A stretch of DNA of 64,000 nucleotides from Clostridium novyi NT. GTDB lineage: Bacteria; Bacillota; Clostridia; Clostridiales; Clostridiaceae. Below are positions 7,121 through 16,600 of the stretch, one piece after another (the stretch's first letter is position 1; each line of letters opens with the position of its first letter). The notes beneath the pieces are model-generated. The model worked only from the letters and a program-made list of their open reading frames with translations, made no database searches and was not told the origin of the DNA. A program made the translations under genes and the position numbers. Where the stretch lies: NCBI RefSeq assembly GCF_000014125.1, contig NC_008593.1:1860001-1924000 (forward strand), written 5' to 3'.

Positions 7121-10100
7121 ATTTAAACACATCTCATGTTAATGTTCAACAAGCTTGTATTACCAAACTTAAGTTTTTGAACTATATTTAAATACATCTC
7201 ATGTTAATGTTCAACATTTTTTAATAATTTGTATCTATTGTTTATATTTACATTTAAATACATCTCATGTTAATGTTCAACTATATTTGGTGTAGGTACA
7301 AATGTACCGATTTGTATTTAAATACATCTCATGTTAATGTTCAACAGTATTAGAAAAGGATAAAAACGGGGATAATGACGAATTTAAATACATCTCATGT
7401 TAATGTTCAACAGGTATTCTTTGTCCTGTACGCTTGTCATATTTCCACATTTAAATACATCTCATGTTAATGTTCAACAGCGATATGGTATATTAAAAGG
7501 GAACTAAAGAATATATTTAAATACATCTCATGTTAATGTTCAACGAATTGGCACATTATCTCCATTATTTAAATTACAAATTTAAATACATCTCATGTTA
7601 ATGTTCAACAGGCATTTTTTTCATGGAAAAGATAGATTTTGAAAAATTTAAATACATCTCATGTTAATGTTCAACACCATACCCTATAACAGAATATAAA
7701 ATAGCTTGTTGATTTAAATACATCTCATGTTAATGTTCAACTGTGTGTGGACACATAGAAACTGGACAAGATTTTTTATTTAAATACATCTCATGTTAAT
7801 GTTCAACCTAAACCCTATATCGTGCTTAAAGCCTTGCGTATCATTTAAATACATCTCATGTTAATGTTCAACAGATTACTGGCCTCTTTAACGAAAATTG
7901 ACGGAAATTTAAATACATCTCATGTTAATGTTCAACAAGAAACACAGGAAGATAATGCGATAGATTATTCATTTAAATACATCTCATGTTAATGTTCAAC
8001 TCCCATTGCTAATATTGCAATGGGAATTATAACGGAATTTAAATACATCTCATGTTAATGTTCAACCAAAATGGCAAGGTACTATACGCTACGGTAACAG
8101 AATTTAAATACATCTCATGTTAATGTTCAACTAAATAGTGCGTTGGAAAATGTTCAGCTCGAATTTAATTTAAATACATCTCATGTTAATGTTCAACTTC
8201 TTTTAAAGGTGCATTACTTCCGTTAACCGAACGATTTAAATACATCTCATGTTAATGTTCAACTGCGACATGAATTTTAAACAGCTCTCTTGGCTATCAT
8301 TTAAATACATCTCATGTTAATGTTCAACGGGAACAAGAGGCTTTTAACGATATGGTATGGAAATTTAAATACATCTCATGTTAATGTTCAACAGCTATAG
8401 GTCTTGGAGATATGAAAGACAACTCTATATTTAAATACATCTCATGTTAATGTTCAACGTTGAACGTTTGGAACAACCGCAAATGACTTTTAGTTATTTA
8501 AATACATCTCATGTTAATGTTCAACCAGAAGGTCCAGGAGGTGTTCCTAGTGGTTTAAGATTTAAATACATCTCATGTTAATGTTCAACGTCTAGAAGGT
8601 GCAGAATATTTTAAAGAGTTATCATTTAAATACATCTCATGTTAATGTTCAACACTAATAGAGGGTACTCTCCACATATTTTATTATTAATTTAAATACA
8701 TCTCATGTTAATGTTCAACTCTAACATATCTACACGCTCTACAGTTTCCATTTTCATTTAAATACATCTCATGTTAATGTTCAACCTCTTAGAGGATAAC
8801 TTAAGTTTAGCGAATTTTGCTATTTAAATACATCTCATGTTAATGTTCAACCCGAGAAACCTGTCGAAGATGGTACAAGCATGATATTTAAATACATCTC
8901 ATGTTAATGTTCAACACGGTGACGGAATTATTTTAAACGCCGGTTACAAATTTAAATACATCTCATGTTAATGTTCAACAATTGTATATCTCCTTAACCC
9001 TTGCGTTGCCGATTCATTTAAATACATCTCATGTTAATGTTCAACTTTTTTCTTTTTCTTTTACCTTGTTAGGTGTTTCGTCATTTAAATACATCTCATG
9101 TTAATGTTCAACGGCATTAAAAATATCTTCAAAGGCATATGGGAAAGCAATTTAAATACATCTCATGTTAATGTTCAACGGTTATCCAAAAATCTATGCA
9201 TTGGATAGTCAAAAATTTAAATACATCTCATGTTAATGTTCAACTACAAACACAAGATGTAGAAGGGCTACAAAAATGGTATTTAAATACATCTCATGTT
9301 AATGTTCAACTTAAAGGATTTTGAGGCGGAATCTGTGGCTTTCAAAAATTTAAATACATCTCATGTTAATGTTCAACCATAATCCACCGCATTATCTTCC
9401 TGTATCTCTTTTTATTTAAATACATCTCATGTTAATGTTCAACTAGGTATCACCCGCATTTACATTGTGCGTTTGTGTTATTTAAATACATCTCATGTTA
9501 ATGTTCAACTGATTCGTTCTTTTATTTCTCAAGAACGTAAAGTGATTTAAATACATCTCATGTTAATGTTCAACATGTAGCGGATTATTTCTTATAATTG
9601 GAAAAACTATATTTAAATACATCTCATGTTAATGTTCAACCTTCTGTTTTTACTATTCTTGCTCGTGTTAAGAGATTTAAATACATCTCATGTTAATGTT
9701 CAACAGGCAAACAGGCTTTTAAGTGGACTGCTAAAGGCTTATTTAAATACATCTCATGTTAATGTTCAACCCTAAGTTTTCTACTAATGGTAAGGTTGTA
9801 ACTTTAATTTAAATACATCTCATGTTAATGTTCAACTTTTTTCTGTCCTATTACAGAAATTTTGGCTATTGGATTTAAATACATCTCATGTTAATGTTCA
9901 ACTATAATGACTAATAGGAAGTTTAATTTTACGATTGAATTTAAATACATCTCATGTTAATGTTCAACTTACTTGGAAGATGGTGAGTATAGTGTGGAGG
10001 ATAATTTAAATACATCTCATGTTAATGTTCAACACATATTCAATCCCACAAAATCCCGACGCAATTCCATTTAAATACATCTCATGTTAATGTTCAACAA

Positions 10101-10431
10101 GGTACACAAGCAAAGAAACCTAAAAAGGCGAAAAATTTAAATACATCTCATGTTAATGTTCAACTTCTTTGTTTTCGTAGTTTCTGGTGGCTATTCTTCC
10201 ACATTTAAATACATCTCATGTTAATGTTCAACTATAATTAATATATAAAGAAAACAGGAGGTAACAAAAATTTAAATACATCTCATGTTAATGTTCAACA
10301 CAAAATGGAAAGGTGCTATACGCTACGGTAACAGAATTTAAATACATCTCATGTTAATGTTCAACCCCTAGTGAGGAAGATGTTGCAAAAGCATTAGAGG
10401 TATTTAAATACATCTCATGTTAATGTTCAAC
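7121..10431 (-). CRISPR. CRISPR array 2 (51 repeats, 50 spacers)
   Basis: The 30-bp repeat on the minus strand begins GTTGAACATTAACATGAG and ends ATGTATTTAAAT; it differs from the array 1 repeat at two positions. I count 51 repeats with spacers of 34-37 bases. Only the leftmost repeat (7121-7150) shows a change (ATTTAAACAC), as expected of the leader-distal end. The leader lies at 10432-10612. Two spacers, 8067-8101 and 10300-10335, are near-identical. One spacer (8001-8036) holds a 9-bp hairpin. Counts are by hand. Confidence 0.98.
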
Positions 10432-10612
10432 TACAGTAAAATAGCCATTCCTTATTTTTATTATACCCTTAGAAGCATTGAAAATAAACACTTTCGTTGA
10501 TTTTTTCCCAACCGATTTTGATTATTTAATTTTTTCATAGAAAAACCTTATCAAACCCTTTAAAATCAAGATGTTTAAGGGATTTTATTTTATGAATCGG
10601 TTGGGAAAATTT
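10432..10612 (-). promoter_or_regulatory. Leader of CRISPR array 2
   Basis: It is homologous to leader 1 along its whole length, with -10 TATAAT at 10460-10465. The inverted repeat CCCAACCGATT (10507-10517) and AATCGGTTGGG (10595-10605) is again 77 bases apart. Homology fades just past the right arm, which suggests that the inverted repeat marks the outer border of the functional leader. Confidence 0.88.
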
Positions 10613-10669
10613 CATATTAAATCGTATGTATCAATACTTTATAAACATTTTTAATTAAACAAAACTAAA

Positions 10670-10700
10670 AGCAGATAACCAACAATTGTGGTTATCTGCT
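10670..10700 (-). terminator. Terminator after transglutaminase gene
   Basis: An 11-bp perfect stem, AGCAGATAACC with GGTTATCTGCT, has a 9-base loop; T-rich sequence follows on the minus strand. It separates the surface-protein cassette from leader 2. Confidence 0.8.
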
Positions 10701-10714
10701 TATTTCCATTTAAA

Positions 10715-11512
10715 TTAATATTCTTTACTAACTTTATATTGATTTGAATCCTTTATCATTGAAAGTGATAAATTTTTATTTTTTAAACATGAATCATAGG
10801 TAGTATCTATAGTAACCCATTTATTAGATTTTTGTAGATATACTTGGTTCCAAGCATGATAAGTTTTTATATCATTTTTATATCCCATTACTAATTTAGT
10901 AGGAACTCCAACACTCCTCAACATTCCTGCAAATAAAGATGAATAATCATAACATATTCCTTTGGAGTCTTTAATTACTTCATCAATGCATGGTACATAA
11001 CCTGTCTTTACAGTTTTAGCTTTATCATAATCATAAGAAATATTGTTTATTACATAATTGTATATTGCCATTACTTTTTCTTCATCATCTTTACAATATT
11101 GAGTAATCTCTTTAGCTTTTTTTATTGCATTCATATCGTTATTCCAATTAATCAATTGTATAGGTTGTAAATAAACTTTGTTTTGATCTTGTAATTGTAA
11201 ATTTATATTCTGTTTGCTTAATACTTTATACTTATTTCCTTGAATATTTTCTAATATGAATACATTGTATTTTCCATTTCCTAATTGAAGTGGTATTTGT
11301 ATTGATTGATTATTTAAATTATAGCTATATTTTTTATTATCTTTACTAATCATAACTTTTATTTTGGAATCCTTGTTATAATTAACACTTATTACTCCAT
11401 TATCTAATTTATTTTTATTTATAACTTCAGATACACTAGTTGTAGTGGCAAGTGAAGTTGTTGAAATCATTGTAAAAGCAACTAAAAAAGATGCAAAAAA
11501 TTTCTTTAACAT
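10715..11512 (-). CDS. Secreted transglutaminase-like (papain-fold) protein
   Basis: 265 residues. The N-terminus MLKKFFASFLVAFTMISTTS is a signal peptide. A Transglut_core domain fills the C-terminal half with the Cys-His-Asp triad visible in KGICYDYSSLFAGMLRSVGV, TYHAWNQVY and WVTIDTTYD (about residues 187, 219 and 236). Such proteins act outside the cell as proteases, peptidoglycan hydrolases or cross-linkers; the substrate is unknown. The region between signal peptide and catalytic domain (about 30-120) looks like a beta-rich module. Expression is probably controlled by the c-di-GMP-I riboswitch whose 3' end meets its AAGGAG ribosome site. It neighbours a sortase and an LPXTG adhesin, which are candidate partners. 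Confidence 0.88.
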   Translation of the reverse strand: MLKKFFASFLVAFTMISTTSLATTTSVSEVINKNKLDNGVISVNYNKDSKIKVMISKDNKKYSYNLNNQSIQIPLQLGNGKYNVFILENIQGNKYKVLSKQNINLQLQDQNKVYLQPIQLINWNNDMNAIKKAKEITQYCKDDEEKVMAIYNYVINNISYDYDKAKTVKTGYVPCIDEVIKDSKGICYDYSSLFAGMLRSVGVPTKLVMGYKNDIKTYHAWNQVYLQKSNKWVTIDTTYDSCLKNKNLSLSMIKDSNQYKVSKEY

Positions 11513-11524
11513 AAAAAACTCTCC

Positions 11525-11610
11525 TTTCGGTAACTGGCTGCCATCTTAATAACTAAGGAAGGCCCTTTAGCTTTGCGTCTCTAGTTTTCACTAAATTTGC
11601 CTTTATCGTT
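11525..11610 (-). ncRNA. c-di-GMP-I (GEMM) riboswitch
   Basis: On the minus strand the conserved blocks appear in order: GGCAAA, then a short hairpin with GAAA loop, GACGCAAAGC, GGGCC, and ATGGCAGCCAGTTACCG. This is the GEMM-I aptamer. The AAGGAG ribosome site of the transglutaminase gene (11521-11526) begins right at the 3' border and no terminator lies between, so control is probably at translation, most simply OFF when ligand is bound. A TTTATCG/CGATAAA hairpin just 5' of the aptamer (11601-11628) could compete with its outer helix. Confidence 0.88.
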
Positions 11611-11704
11611 GGAAAATTTTCCGATAAATTATTTAATTTGTATTTTATATATTTATTATACACTATATTTCATAAATCATCCACACTAAATGTAATAATT
11701 TTCT

Positions 11705-12298
11705 TTAATTTACACTTACTCCTTTTAATATTAATCTATGCGTAGGCTTATTAATTGGATAACAAGTTATTAAAGTTATTTCCCTATCCTTACCATTGGA
11801 ATTTAATATCCAAGTTTCTTCTGGCCTTACTACTATTTTTTTTTGTATAACATATTTGTACTTATTAGTTAATGTATCTACTTCTATAATATCATCCTTA
11901 TTAACTTCATTTAGTCTATTAAAATTTCTGCCATAGGTTTTACTTCTATGCCCTGCTACCACATAGTTACCTACTTGTCCAGGATTAACATTGTTATCTA
12001 AACTAGATAATGAAACCTTTAAATTCTTTTGATTACACCCATGTAAAATAGGCAATTTTAAACTTATCTTATCAATTTTTAATATACCATCTACATTATT
12101 TAACTTTTTATTATTTAAAATATCTTTATTTTCTATTTGTTGTTTTGTTTTAGTATTAAACTTGTTTTCAATTAAGTTATCATATTTTCTTATTATTCTT
12201 TTTTGTTTATTTGTATAGTACAATTCTGATATCTTTGGATAGATAAAAATTAATATTCCTATAAATATTATAACAATAGAAATTCTTTTCTTTATCAT
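11705..12298 (-). CDS. Sortase (class D-like)
   Basis: 197 residues with an N-terminal membrane anchor (about 6-24). The sortase triad is visible: His in VVAGHRSKTYG, Cys in ITLITCYPIN and Arg in THRLILKG near the end. The spacing and TLITCYP fit class D-type enzymes of clostridia. It joins LPXTG proteins to the cell wall by transpeptidation at the outer membrane face. The likely substrate is the adjacent adhesin, which ends in LPKTG. No c-di-GMP element is seen directly before it; a terminator at 12337-12362 separates it from the adhesin gene, so it needs read-through or its own promoter. Confidence 0.9.
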   Translation of the reverse strand: MIKKRISIVIIFIGILIFIYPKISELYYTNKQKRIIRKYDNLIENKFNTKTKQQIENKDILNNKKLNNVDGILKIDKISLKLPILHGCNQKNLKVSLSSLDNNVNPGQVGNYVVAGHRSKTYGRNFNRLNEVNKDDIIEVDTLTNKYKYVIQKKIVVRPEETWILNSNGKDREITLITCYPINKPTHRLILKGVSVN

Positions 12299-12336
12299 TT
12301 TTTATAAGTAATCCCCCTACTCGTTGTTATTTAAAA

Positions 12337-12362
12337 AACGGCAGAGAGTACTCTCTACCGTT
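12337..12362 (-). terminator. Terminator after adhesin gene
   Basis: CGG.AGAGAG pairs with CTCTCT.CCG (12339-12360), flanked by A and T runs on both sides, so it can act in both directions. It lies 6 bases after the adhesin stop codon. Confidence 0.75.
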
Positions 12363-12367
12363 TTATT

Positions 12368-15082
12368 TTATATTCTTTTCTTTATAAAAATTCCAAGAAT
12401 AATAATTATTAAACCACCTATATAGAATAATGCTTTATTGCTTTCTCCTGTTTTAGGAAGAATTTTAATTTTGTTAGAATTATTATCTGTTACAGGTTTT
12501 AATTTTTTATTTTCTTTTTTGTTAGTAGGTTTAACATTCTTTTTAGGTTTTTCTGGATTTTTATTAGGTTCTATATTTCCTAAAGATACTGCATCTTCCG
12601 GATCTTCTATTATTTCTGGTTCTTGTGGTTTCTCTGGATTTTCTGGTTCTTCATTGTTATCAATGTCGTATTCTGGATTTCCTAAAGGTACCTCATCATC
12701 CGGATCTATGATTATTTCTGGTTCAACCTCTGGTTCTTCCTTTATTTCAGTTTCCTTAATCTCTAGCTTTTCTGGTTTAACCTTTGATTTTTCTTTTATT
12801 TCTGGTTCCTTTACTTCTGGTTTTTCCGACTCAACCTTTGGTTCTTCTTTTATTTCTGGTTCCTTAACCTCTGGTTTCTCTAGTTCTACCTTTGGTTCTT
12901 CCTTTATTTCTGGTTTCTTAATCTCTAGCTTTTCTGGCTTAACCACTGGATCCTCTTTTACTTCTAGTTCCTTTACTTCTGGTTTTTCCAGCTCAACCTT
13001 TGGTTCTTCCTTTATTTCTAGTTTCTTAATCTCTAGCTTTTCTGGCTTAACCACTGGTTCCTCTTTTATTTCTGGATCCTTTATTTCAGGTTTTTCTGTT
13101 TCTACCACTGGATGTTCTTTTACTTCTGGTTCCTTAACCTCAGATTTCTCTAGTTTTACCTTTGGCTCTTCTTTTATTTCTGGTTCCTTAACCTCTGGTT
13201 TCTCTAGTTCTACCTTTGGTTCTTCCTTTATTTCTGGTTTCTTAATCTCTAGCTTTTCTGGCTTAACCACTGGATCCTCTTTTACTTCTAGTTCCTTTAC
13301 TTCTGGTTTTTCCAGCTCAACCTTTGGTTCTTCCTTTATTTCTAGTTTCTTAATCTCTAGCTTTTCTGGCTTAACCACTGGTTCCTCTTTTATTTCTGGA
13401 TCCTTTATTTCAGGTTTTTCTGTTTCTACCACTGGATGTTCTTTTACTTCTGGTTCCTTAACCTCAGATTTCTCTAGTTTTACCTTTGGCTCTTCTTTTA
13501 TTTCTGGTTCCTTTACTTCTGGTTCCTTAACCTCAGGTTTCTCTAGTTCTACCTTTGGTTCTTCTTTTAATTCCGGTTCCTTAACTTCTGGTTTCTCCGG
13601 CTCAGCCGTTGGTTCTTCCTTTATTTCAGGTTCCTTAATCTCTAGCTTCTCTGGTTCTACCTTTGGTTCCTCTTTTAATTCTGGATTTTTAACCTCTGGT
13701 TTTTCTTGCTTAACCTTTGGTTCCTCTTTTACTTCTGGTTCCTTTACTTCTGGTTTTTCCGGTTCTACCTTTGGTTCCTGGGATTCTTTTGATTCTATCT
13801 TTTTATTAGTTATAACCCGTTCTATAATATTATTTTGTTTAAAGTTTAACTGAATGCTATTGCTATTAGCTTCTAATTCATATTCATCTGGAGCTTTTAT
13901 TTCTTTTAAATAGTATATGCCACTTGATATATCATCAGTTATAGCTTCTCCATTCTCATCTGTTTTTAAGTTGGCTATTATTTTATTTTGTTTATCATCT
14001 AATAACTGAAATTCAGCCCCACTTAATCTTAAATTAGTTTTTTCATCTTGCTTTATAATTTTCAATTTTCCTTTAAACTTCTTTAATTCTCCCCAAGCTT
14101 CTCCACCGGCACTAAAAGTTTTTACTATACACTCCCTATATATAGGTTCTTTACTCCATGCTTGTAATACTGCTTCATTGCTATAATCTTCAGACTTTCT
14201 CAAAACCTTTGTTTTGTAGTAAATTGTATATACTTCTCTATTTATATATAAATATAAATCAAATCCTTTTTTACATTCATAATGCTCAATAGTATCTAAT
14301 GGTACTTTAGTTAAATTTGATATACTTCCATCATTAAAATTTGTATATCCTTTATAAATCTGAATACTGCCTGGAATTAACTCATGTCCATCTCTTAAAT
14401 TGTCATATATTCTGCAATTGGCTAAAGTATCTCCTTTATAATTTATTCTTAAAGCCCATTCTAGAATATCTTCATTTTCCCTACTTACATTTCCAAATTT
14501 ATAAAATACCTCATTAATTTCCTTAGGACTACTATTAGATTTGGAATATGCTGTTTGACTTCCTGCATCTATTGATGCTGAAGTGTCATGGATACGTCCA
14601 TTAACTACAAATTGAATTTTTACCCTCTTATTTTCTTCATACTTCATATGTTCAATTTGCGATTGAATATAAAAGTATCCACCTATATTCTCTCGTCTTT
14701 CAACCTCATCAGAAAAAGTAAAAATAATATTATTTCCATTTGATATTCCTTTTCCATAGCTAATACCTTCTTTATCTTTTAGATCAATACTTCCATCAAA
14801 TTTCCTTAATTCTTTCGGTAATGTAAAAGTGAATGTATCTCCTTTTTTAGCTTGTTCAGTTATTTTCCATTGAACATCAACCCTAATTCTATCACCTGGA
14901 ATGTAAGTTTCTTTATTTTGTCCATTTTCATTAGTTATTTTTATGCTTTTTATAACATCTAAATCTTTTGCAAATGCAACCGTACTTTTGTTGAAAAATA
15001 TGAATAAGCATATTTGAAAAATTATAAATAAAAATATCAGTTTCATAATATTTTTCAAATTAACTTTCATAGGTTCATCCAA
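12368..15082 (-). CDS. LPXTG-anchored adhesin with long PEVK-like stalk
   Basis: About 904 residues. From TTG 15082 (GGGGGG, 6 bases upstream; the ATG at 15070 is a less well placed alternative) it has a signal/membrane segment, then Ig-like adhesin domains (about 45-330, with YIPGDRIRVDVQWKITE as in SdrG/collagen-binding folds). A SpaA-type prealbumin module follows (FQLLDDKQNK, YYLKEIKAPDEYELE), then about 370 residues of Lys/Pro/Glu/Val repeats, LPKTGE, a membrane helix and a KKR tail. The sortase next door is the likely anchoring enzyme. Transcription is under the c-di-GMP-II riboswitch at 15181-15250. The repeats include a 324-bp duplication. The reverse frame over the repeats is long but is a shadow. 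Confidence 0.9.
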   Translation of the reverse strand: MDEPMKVNLKNIMKLIFLFIIFQICLFIFFNKSTVAFAKDLDVIKSIKITNENGQNKETYIPGDRIRVDVQWKITEQAKKGDTFTFTLPKELRKFDGSIDLKDKEGISYGKGISNGNNIIFTFSDEVERRENIGGYFYIQSQIEHMKYEENKRVKIQFVVNGRIHDTSASIDAGSQTAYSKSNSSPKEINEVFYKFGNVSRENEDILEWALRINYKGDTLANCRIYDNLRDGHELIPGSIQIYKGYTNFNDGSISNLTKVPLDTIEHYECKKGFDLYLYINREVYTIYYKTKVLRKSEDYSNEAVLQAWSKEPIYRECIVKTFSAGGEAWGELKKFKGKLKIIKQDEKTNLRLSGAEFQLLDDKQNKIIANLKTDENGEAITDDISSGIYYLKEIKAPDEYELEANSNSIQLNFKQNNIIERVITNKKIESKESQEPKVEPEKPEVKEPEVKEEPKVKQEKPEVKNPELKEEPKVEPEKLEIKEPEIKEEPTAEPEKPEVKEPELKEEPKVELEKPEVKEPEVKEPEIKEEPKVKLEKSEVKEPEVKEHPVVETEKPEIKDPEIKEEPVVKPEKLEIKKLEIKEEPKVELEKPEVKELEVKEDPVVKPEKLEIKKPEIKEEPKVELEKPEVKEPEIKEEPKVKLEKSEVKEPEVKEHPVVETEKPEIKDPEIKEEPVVKPEKLEIKKLEIKEEPKVELEKPEVKELEVKEDPVVKPEKLEIKKPEIKEEPKVELEKPEVKEPEIKEEPKVESEKPEVKEPEIKEKSKVKPEKLEIKETEIKEEPEVEPEIIIDPDDEVPLGNPEYDIDNNEEPENPEKPQEPEIIEDPEDAVSLGNIEPNKNPEKPKKNVKPTNKKENKKLKPVTDNNSNKIKILPKTGESNKALFYIGGLIIIILGIFIKKRI
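12843..13512. repeat. 324-bp tandem duplication inside adhesin stalk
   Basis: The stretch 12843-13188 recurs at 13167-13512 with essentially no change by eye, a 324-bp (108-codon) period. It comprises several of the smaller KPEVKEPEIKEEP-type units of 9-18 residues. The near identity of the two copies points to a recent duplication and to likely length variation between strains. Confidence 0.85.
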
Positions 15083-15148
15083 TATGTTCCCCCCTATAAT
15101 ATTTAATTTAATACAAAAACCCAATTAACAATATTAACCATATTACTA

Positions 15149-15187
15149 AAAAAAATAAAAACCGACCCTAAATAAAATAAGGTCGGT
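15149..15187 (-). terminator. Riboswitch-controlled terminator of adhesin gene
   Basis: ACCGACC (aptamer 3' end, minus strand) pairs with GGGTCGGT; the stem is followed by TTTTTATTTTTTTT. The 5' arm of the stem is also part of the aptamer core, so ligand-bound aptamer and terminator exclude each other: ON with c-di-GMP. Confidence 0.85.
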
Positions 15188-15250
15188 TGCACTAATGACT
15201 CCCTATATACAAAGTGCCCAAATAAAGTATATAGTTCAAATGTCTCCTTT
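15181..15250 (-). ncRNA. c-di-GMP-II riboswitch
   Basis: On the minus strand TTTGGGCACTTTG, a variable middle part and TAGTGCAACCGACC match the conserved core of the class II c-di-GMP aptamer, with GCAC/GTGC forming the closing helix and the pseudoknot partner AACCGACC at the 3' end. The overlap with the terminator at 15149-15187 predicts transcription of the adhesin only when c-di-GMP is high, as for class II switches in C. difficile. Confidence 0.87.
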
Positions 15251-15282
15251 TAAAAAGTAAATATTTTGTTAATCTTATATTT

Positions 15283-15311
15283 ATAGTAATTTATGCATAT
15301 TACTTTGTCAA
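15283..15311 (-). promoter_or_regulatory. Adhesin/riboswitch promoter
   Basis: TTGACA (15306-15311, minus strand) and TACTAT (15283-15288) are 17 bases apart; transcription would start about 25 bases before the c-di-GMP-II aptamer. Confidence 0.65.
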
Positions 15312-15397
15312 TATAAAATTTTAATATATATTTTATTAATAATAAAGAATTATTTTATGGTTATTAATAAATTTTTTTCTATTATTTTAGTAATAAT

Positions 15398-16576
15398 TTA
15401 GCACTTGTTATTTTCTTTTTTTCCTAAGCTTGCTGCAATTACAACAGTTAATGGAATTGCACATATAAGCCCTATACTTCCTGCCATTGCTCTTATTATT
15501 TCTGATGCAATTGGTTCTAAGTTTATTATTTCTAGTGGATCCATTTTAAACATCGAAAATAGAAGCATAATATAAATTGATCCTCCAGCATAGGCAAGTA
15601 TTAATGTATTTGACATTGATCCCATAATATCTTTACCTATATTCATTCCTGATTTTATAAGTTCTTTTGATTTTATTTTAGGCTTTATCTCCCTTATTTC
15701 CCACATAGCTGAAGATACAGACATTGTTACATCCATAATTGCACCTAGTGCGCCAATTATTATTCCACCATATAAAAGTCCCCTAAAATCAATATATTCG
15801 TTTTGAGGAATATATGCTAACATTTGTGCATCTTCACTTCCAACTCCTGTGAGATTTGCAATATTTCCAACTGTCATAGCTATAATCCCCGCTATAATAA
15901 CTCCTCCTACAGTTCCGAGAATTGCTGTTAATGTCTTTTTATTTCTTCCGCTGACTAAGGTCAATGTAAATACTACTGATAATGTGCTTATAAATATAGA
16001 AACAAAAATAGGATTATACCCTTTCCTTATTAATGGCAATAAAACAAATATTATTAAAAGCCCCATAAAAATTAAAGTTATTGCTGATTTAAATCCTTTT
16101 TTTCCACCTATTAAAATTAATAATGCCATAAAAAGTATAACTGTAAAATATAATATTCCTTCTCTAGACCTTTCATATATTTTTAAGTTTACAACTTCAC
16201 CCTCTTCTCCTTCTGTTAAATGAAGAAGCATTTTATCTCCTTTTTCAAATATTAACTTATAAGGTGATATCATCTCAACCGTATTTCTTACAGTATACTC
16301 TTCTCCCTTATGTTCTCCTGATATTATTTCTATTTTTAAATGTTGATATCTAATGTCAGATTCTATTGGAATATCCTTTTTATCTTCTTTTGTATCATCA
16401 AAGGTTATATCTATTACTTTAGCCTTAACAGTTCTATAATCTGGCTTTTCCATTTGTTTTGAATAATATTCCCTAAGCCCCTTACTTTTTTCTTCTGCAA
16501 AACATTTTACATTAAAGCATGCATAAAATATGAATATAATTAATAAAAAAATATGTATTCTTTTTATTTGCTTCAC
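15398..16576 (-). CDS. YibE/F family membrane protein
   Basis: 392 residues: a signal-like N-terminal helix ending near CFAEE, an extracellular beta-rich part (about 45-130), then seven or so membrane helices from residue 140 on, with GLLYGGIIIGALGAIMDVTM and MSNTLILAYAGGS as in YibE/F proteins. The family is widespread in Firmicutes and its function is not established; transport has been proposed. It is a single gene between the adhesin region and the nucleotidase, with a terminator at 16601-16637 just upstream belonging to the latter. Confidence 0.85.
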   Translation of the reverse strand: MKQIKRIHIFLLIIFIFYACFNVKCFAEEKSKGLREYYSKQMEKPDYRTVKAKVIDITFDDTKEDKKDIPIESDIRYQHLKIEIISGEHKGEEYTVRNTVEMISPYKLIFEKGDKMLLHLTEGEEGEVVNLKIYERSREGILYFTVILFMALLILIGGKKGFKSAITLIFMGLLIIFVLLPLIRKGYNPIFVSIFISTLSVVFTLTLVSGRNKKTLTAILGTVGGVIIAGIIAMTVGNIANLTGVGSEDAQMLAYIPQNEYIDFRGLLYGGIIIGALGAIMDVTMSVSSAMWEIREIKPKIKSKELIKSGMNIGKDIMGSMSNTLILAYAGGSIYIMLLFSMFKMDPLEIINLEPIASEIIRAMAGSIGLICAIPLTVVIAASLGKKENNKC

Positions 16577-16600
16577 TAAAAATCACTCCCTATAATTTTA

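Noticed and set aside
12438..13853. 471-codon plus-strand open frame rich in Ser/Gly/Phe
   Set aside because: It is the mirror of the Lys/Pro/Glu/Val repeats of the adhesin on the other strand; it has no ribosome site and no recognisable domain.
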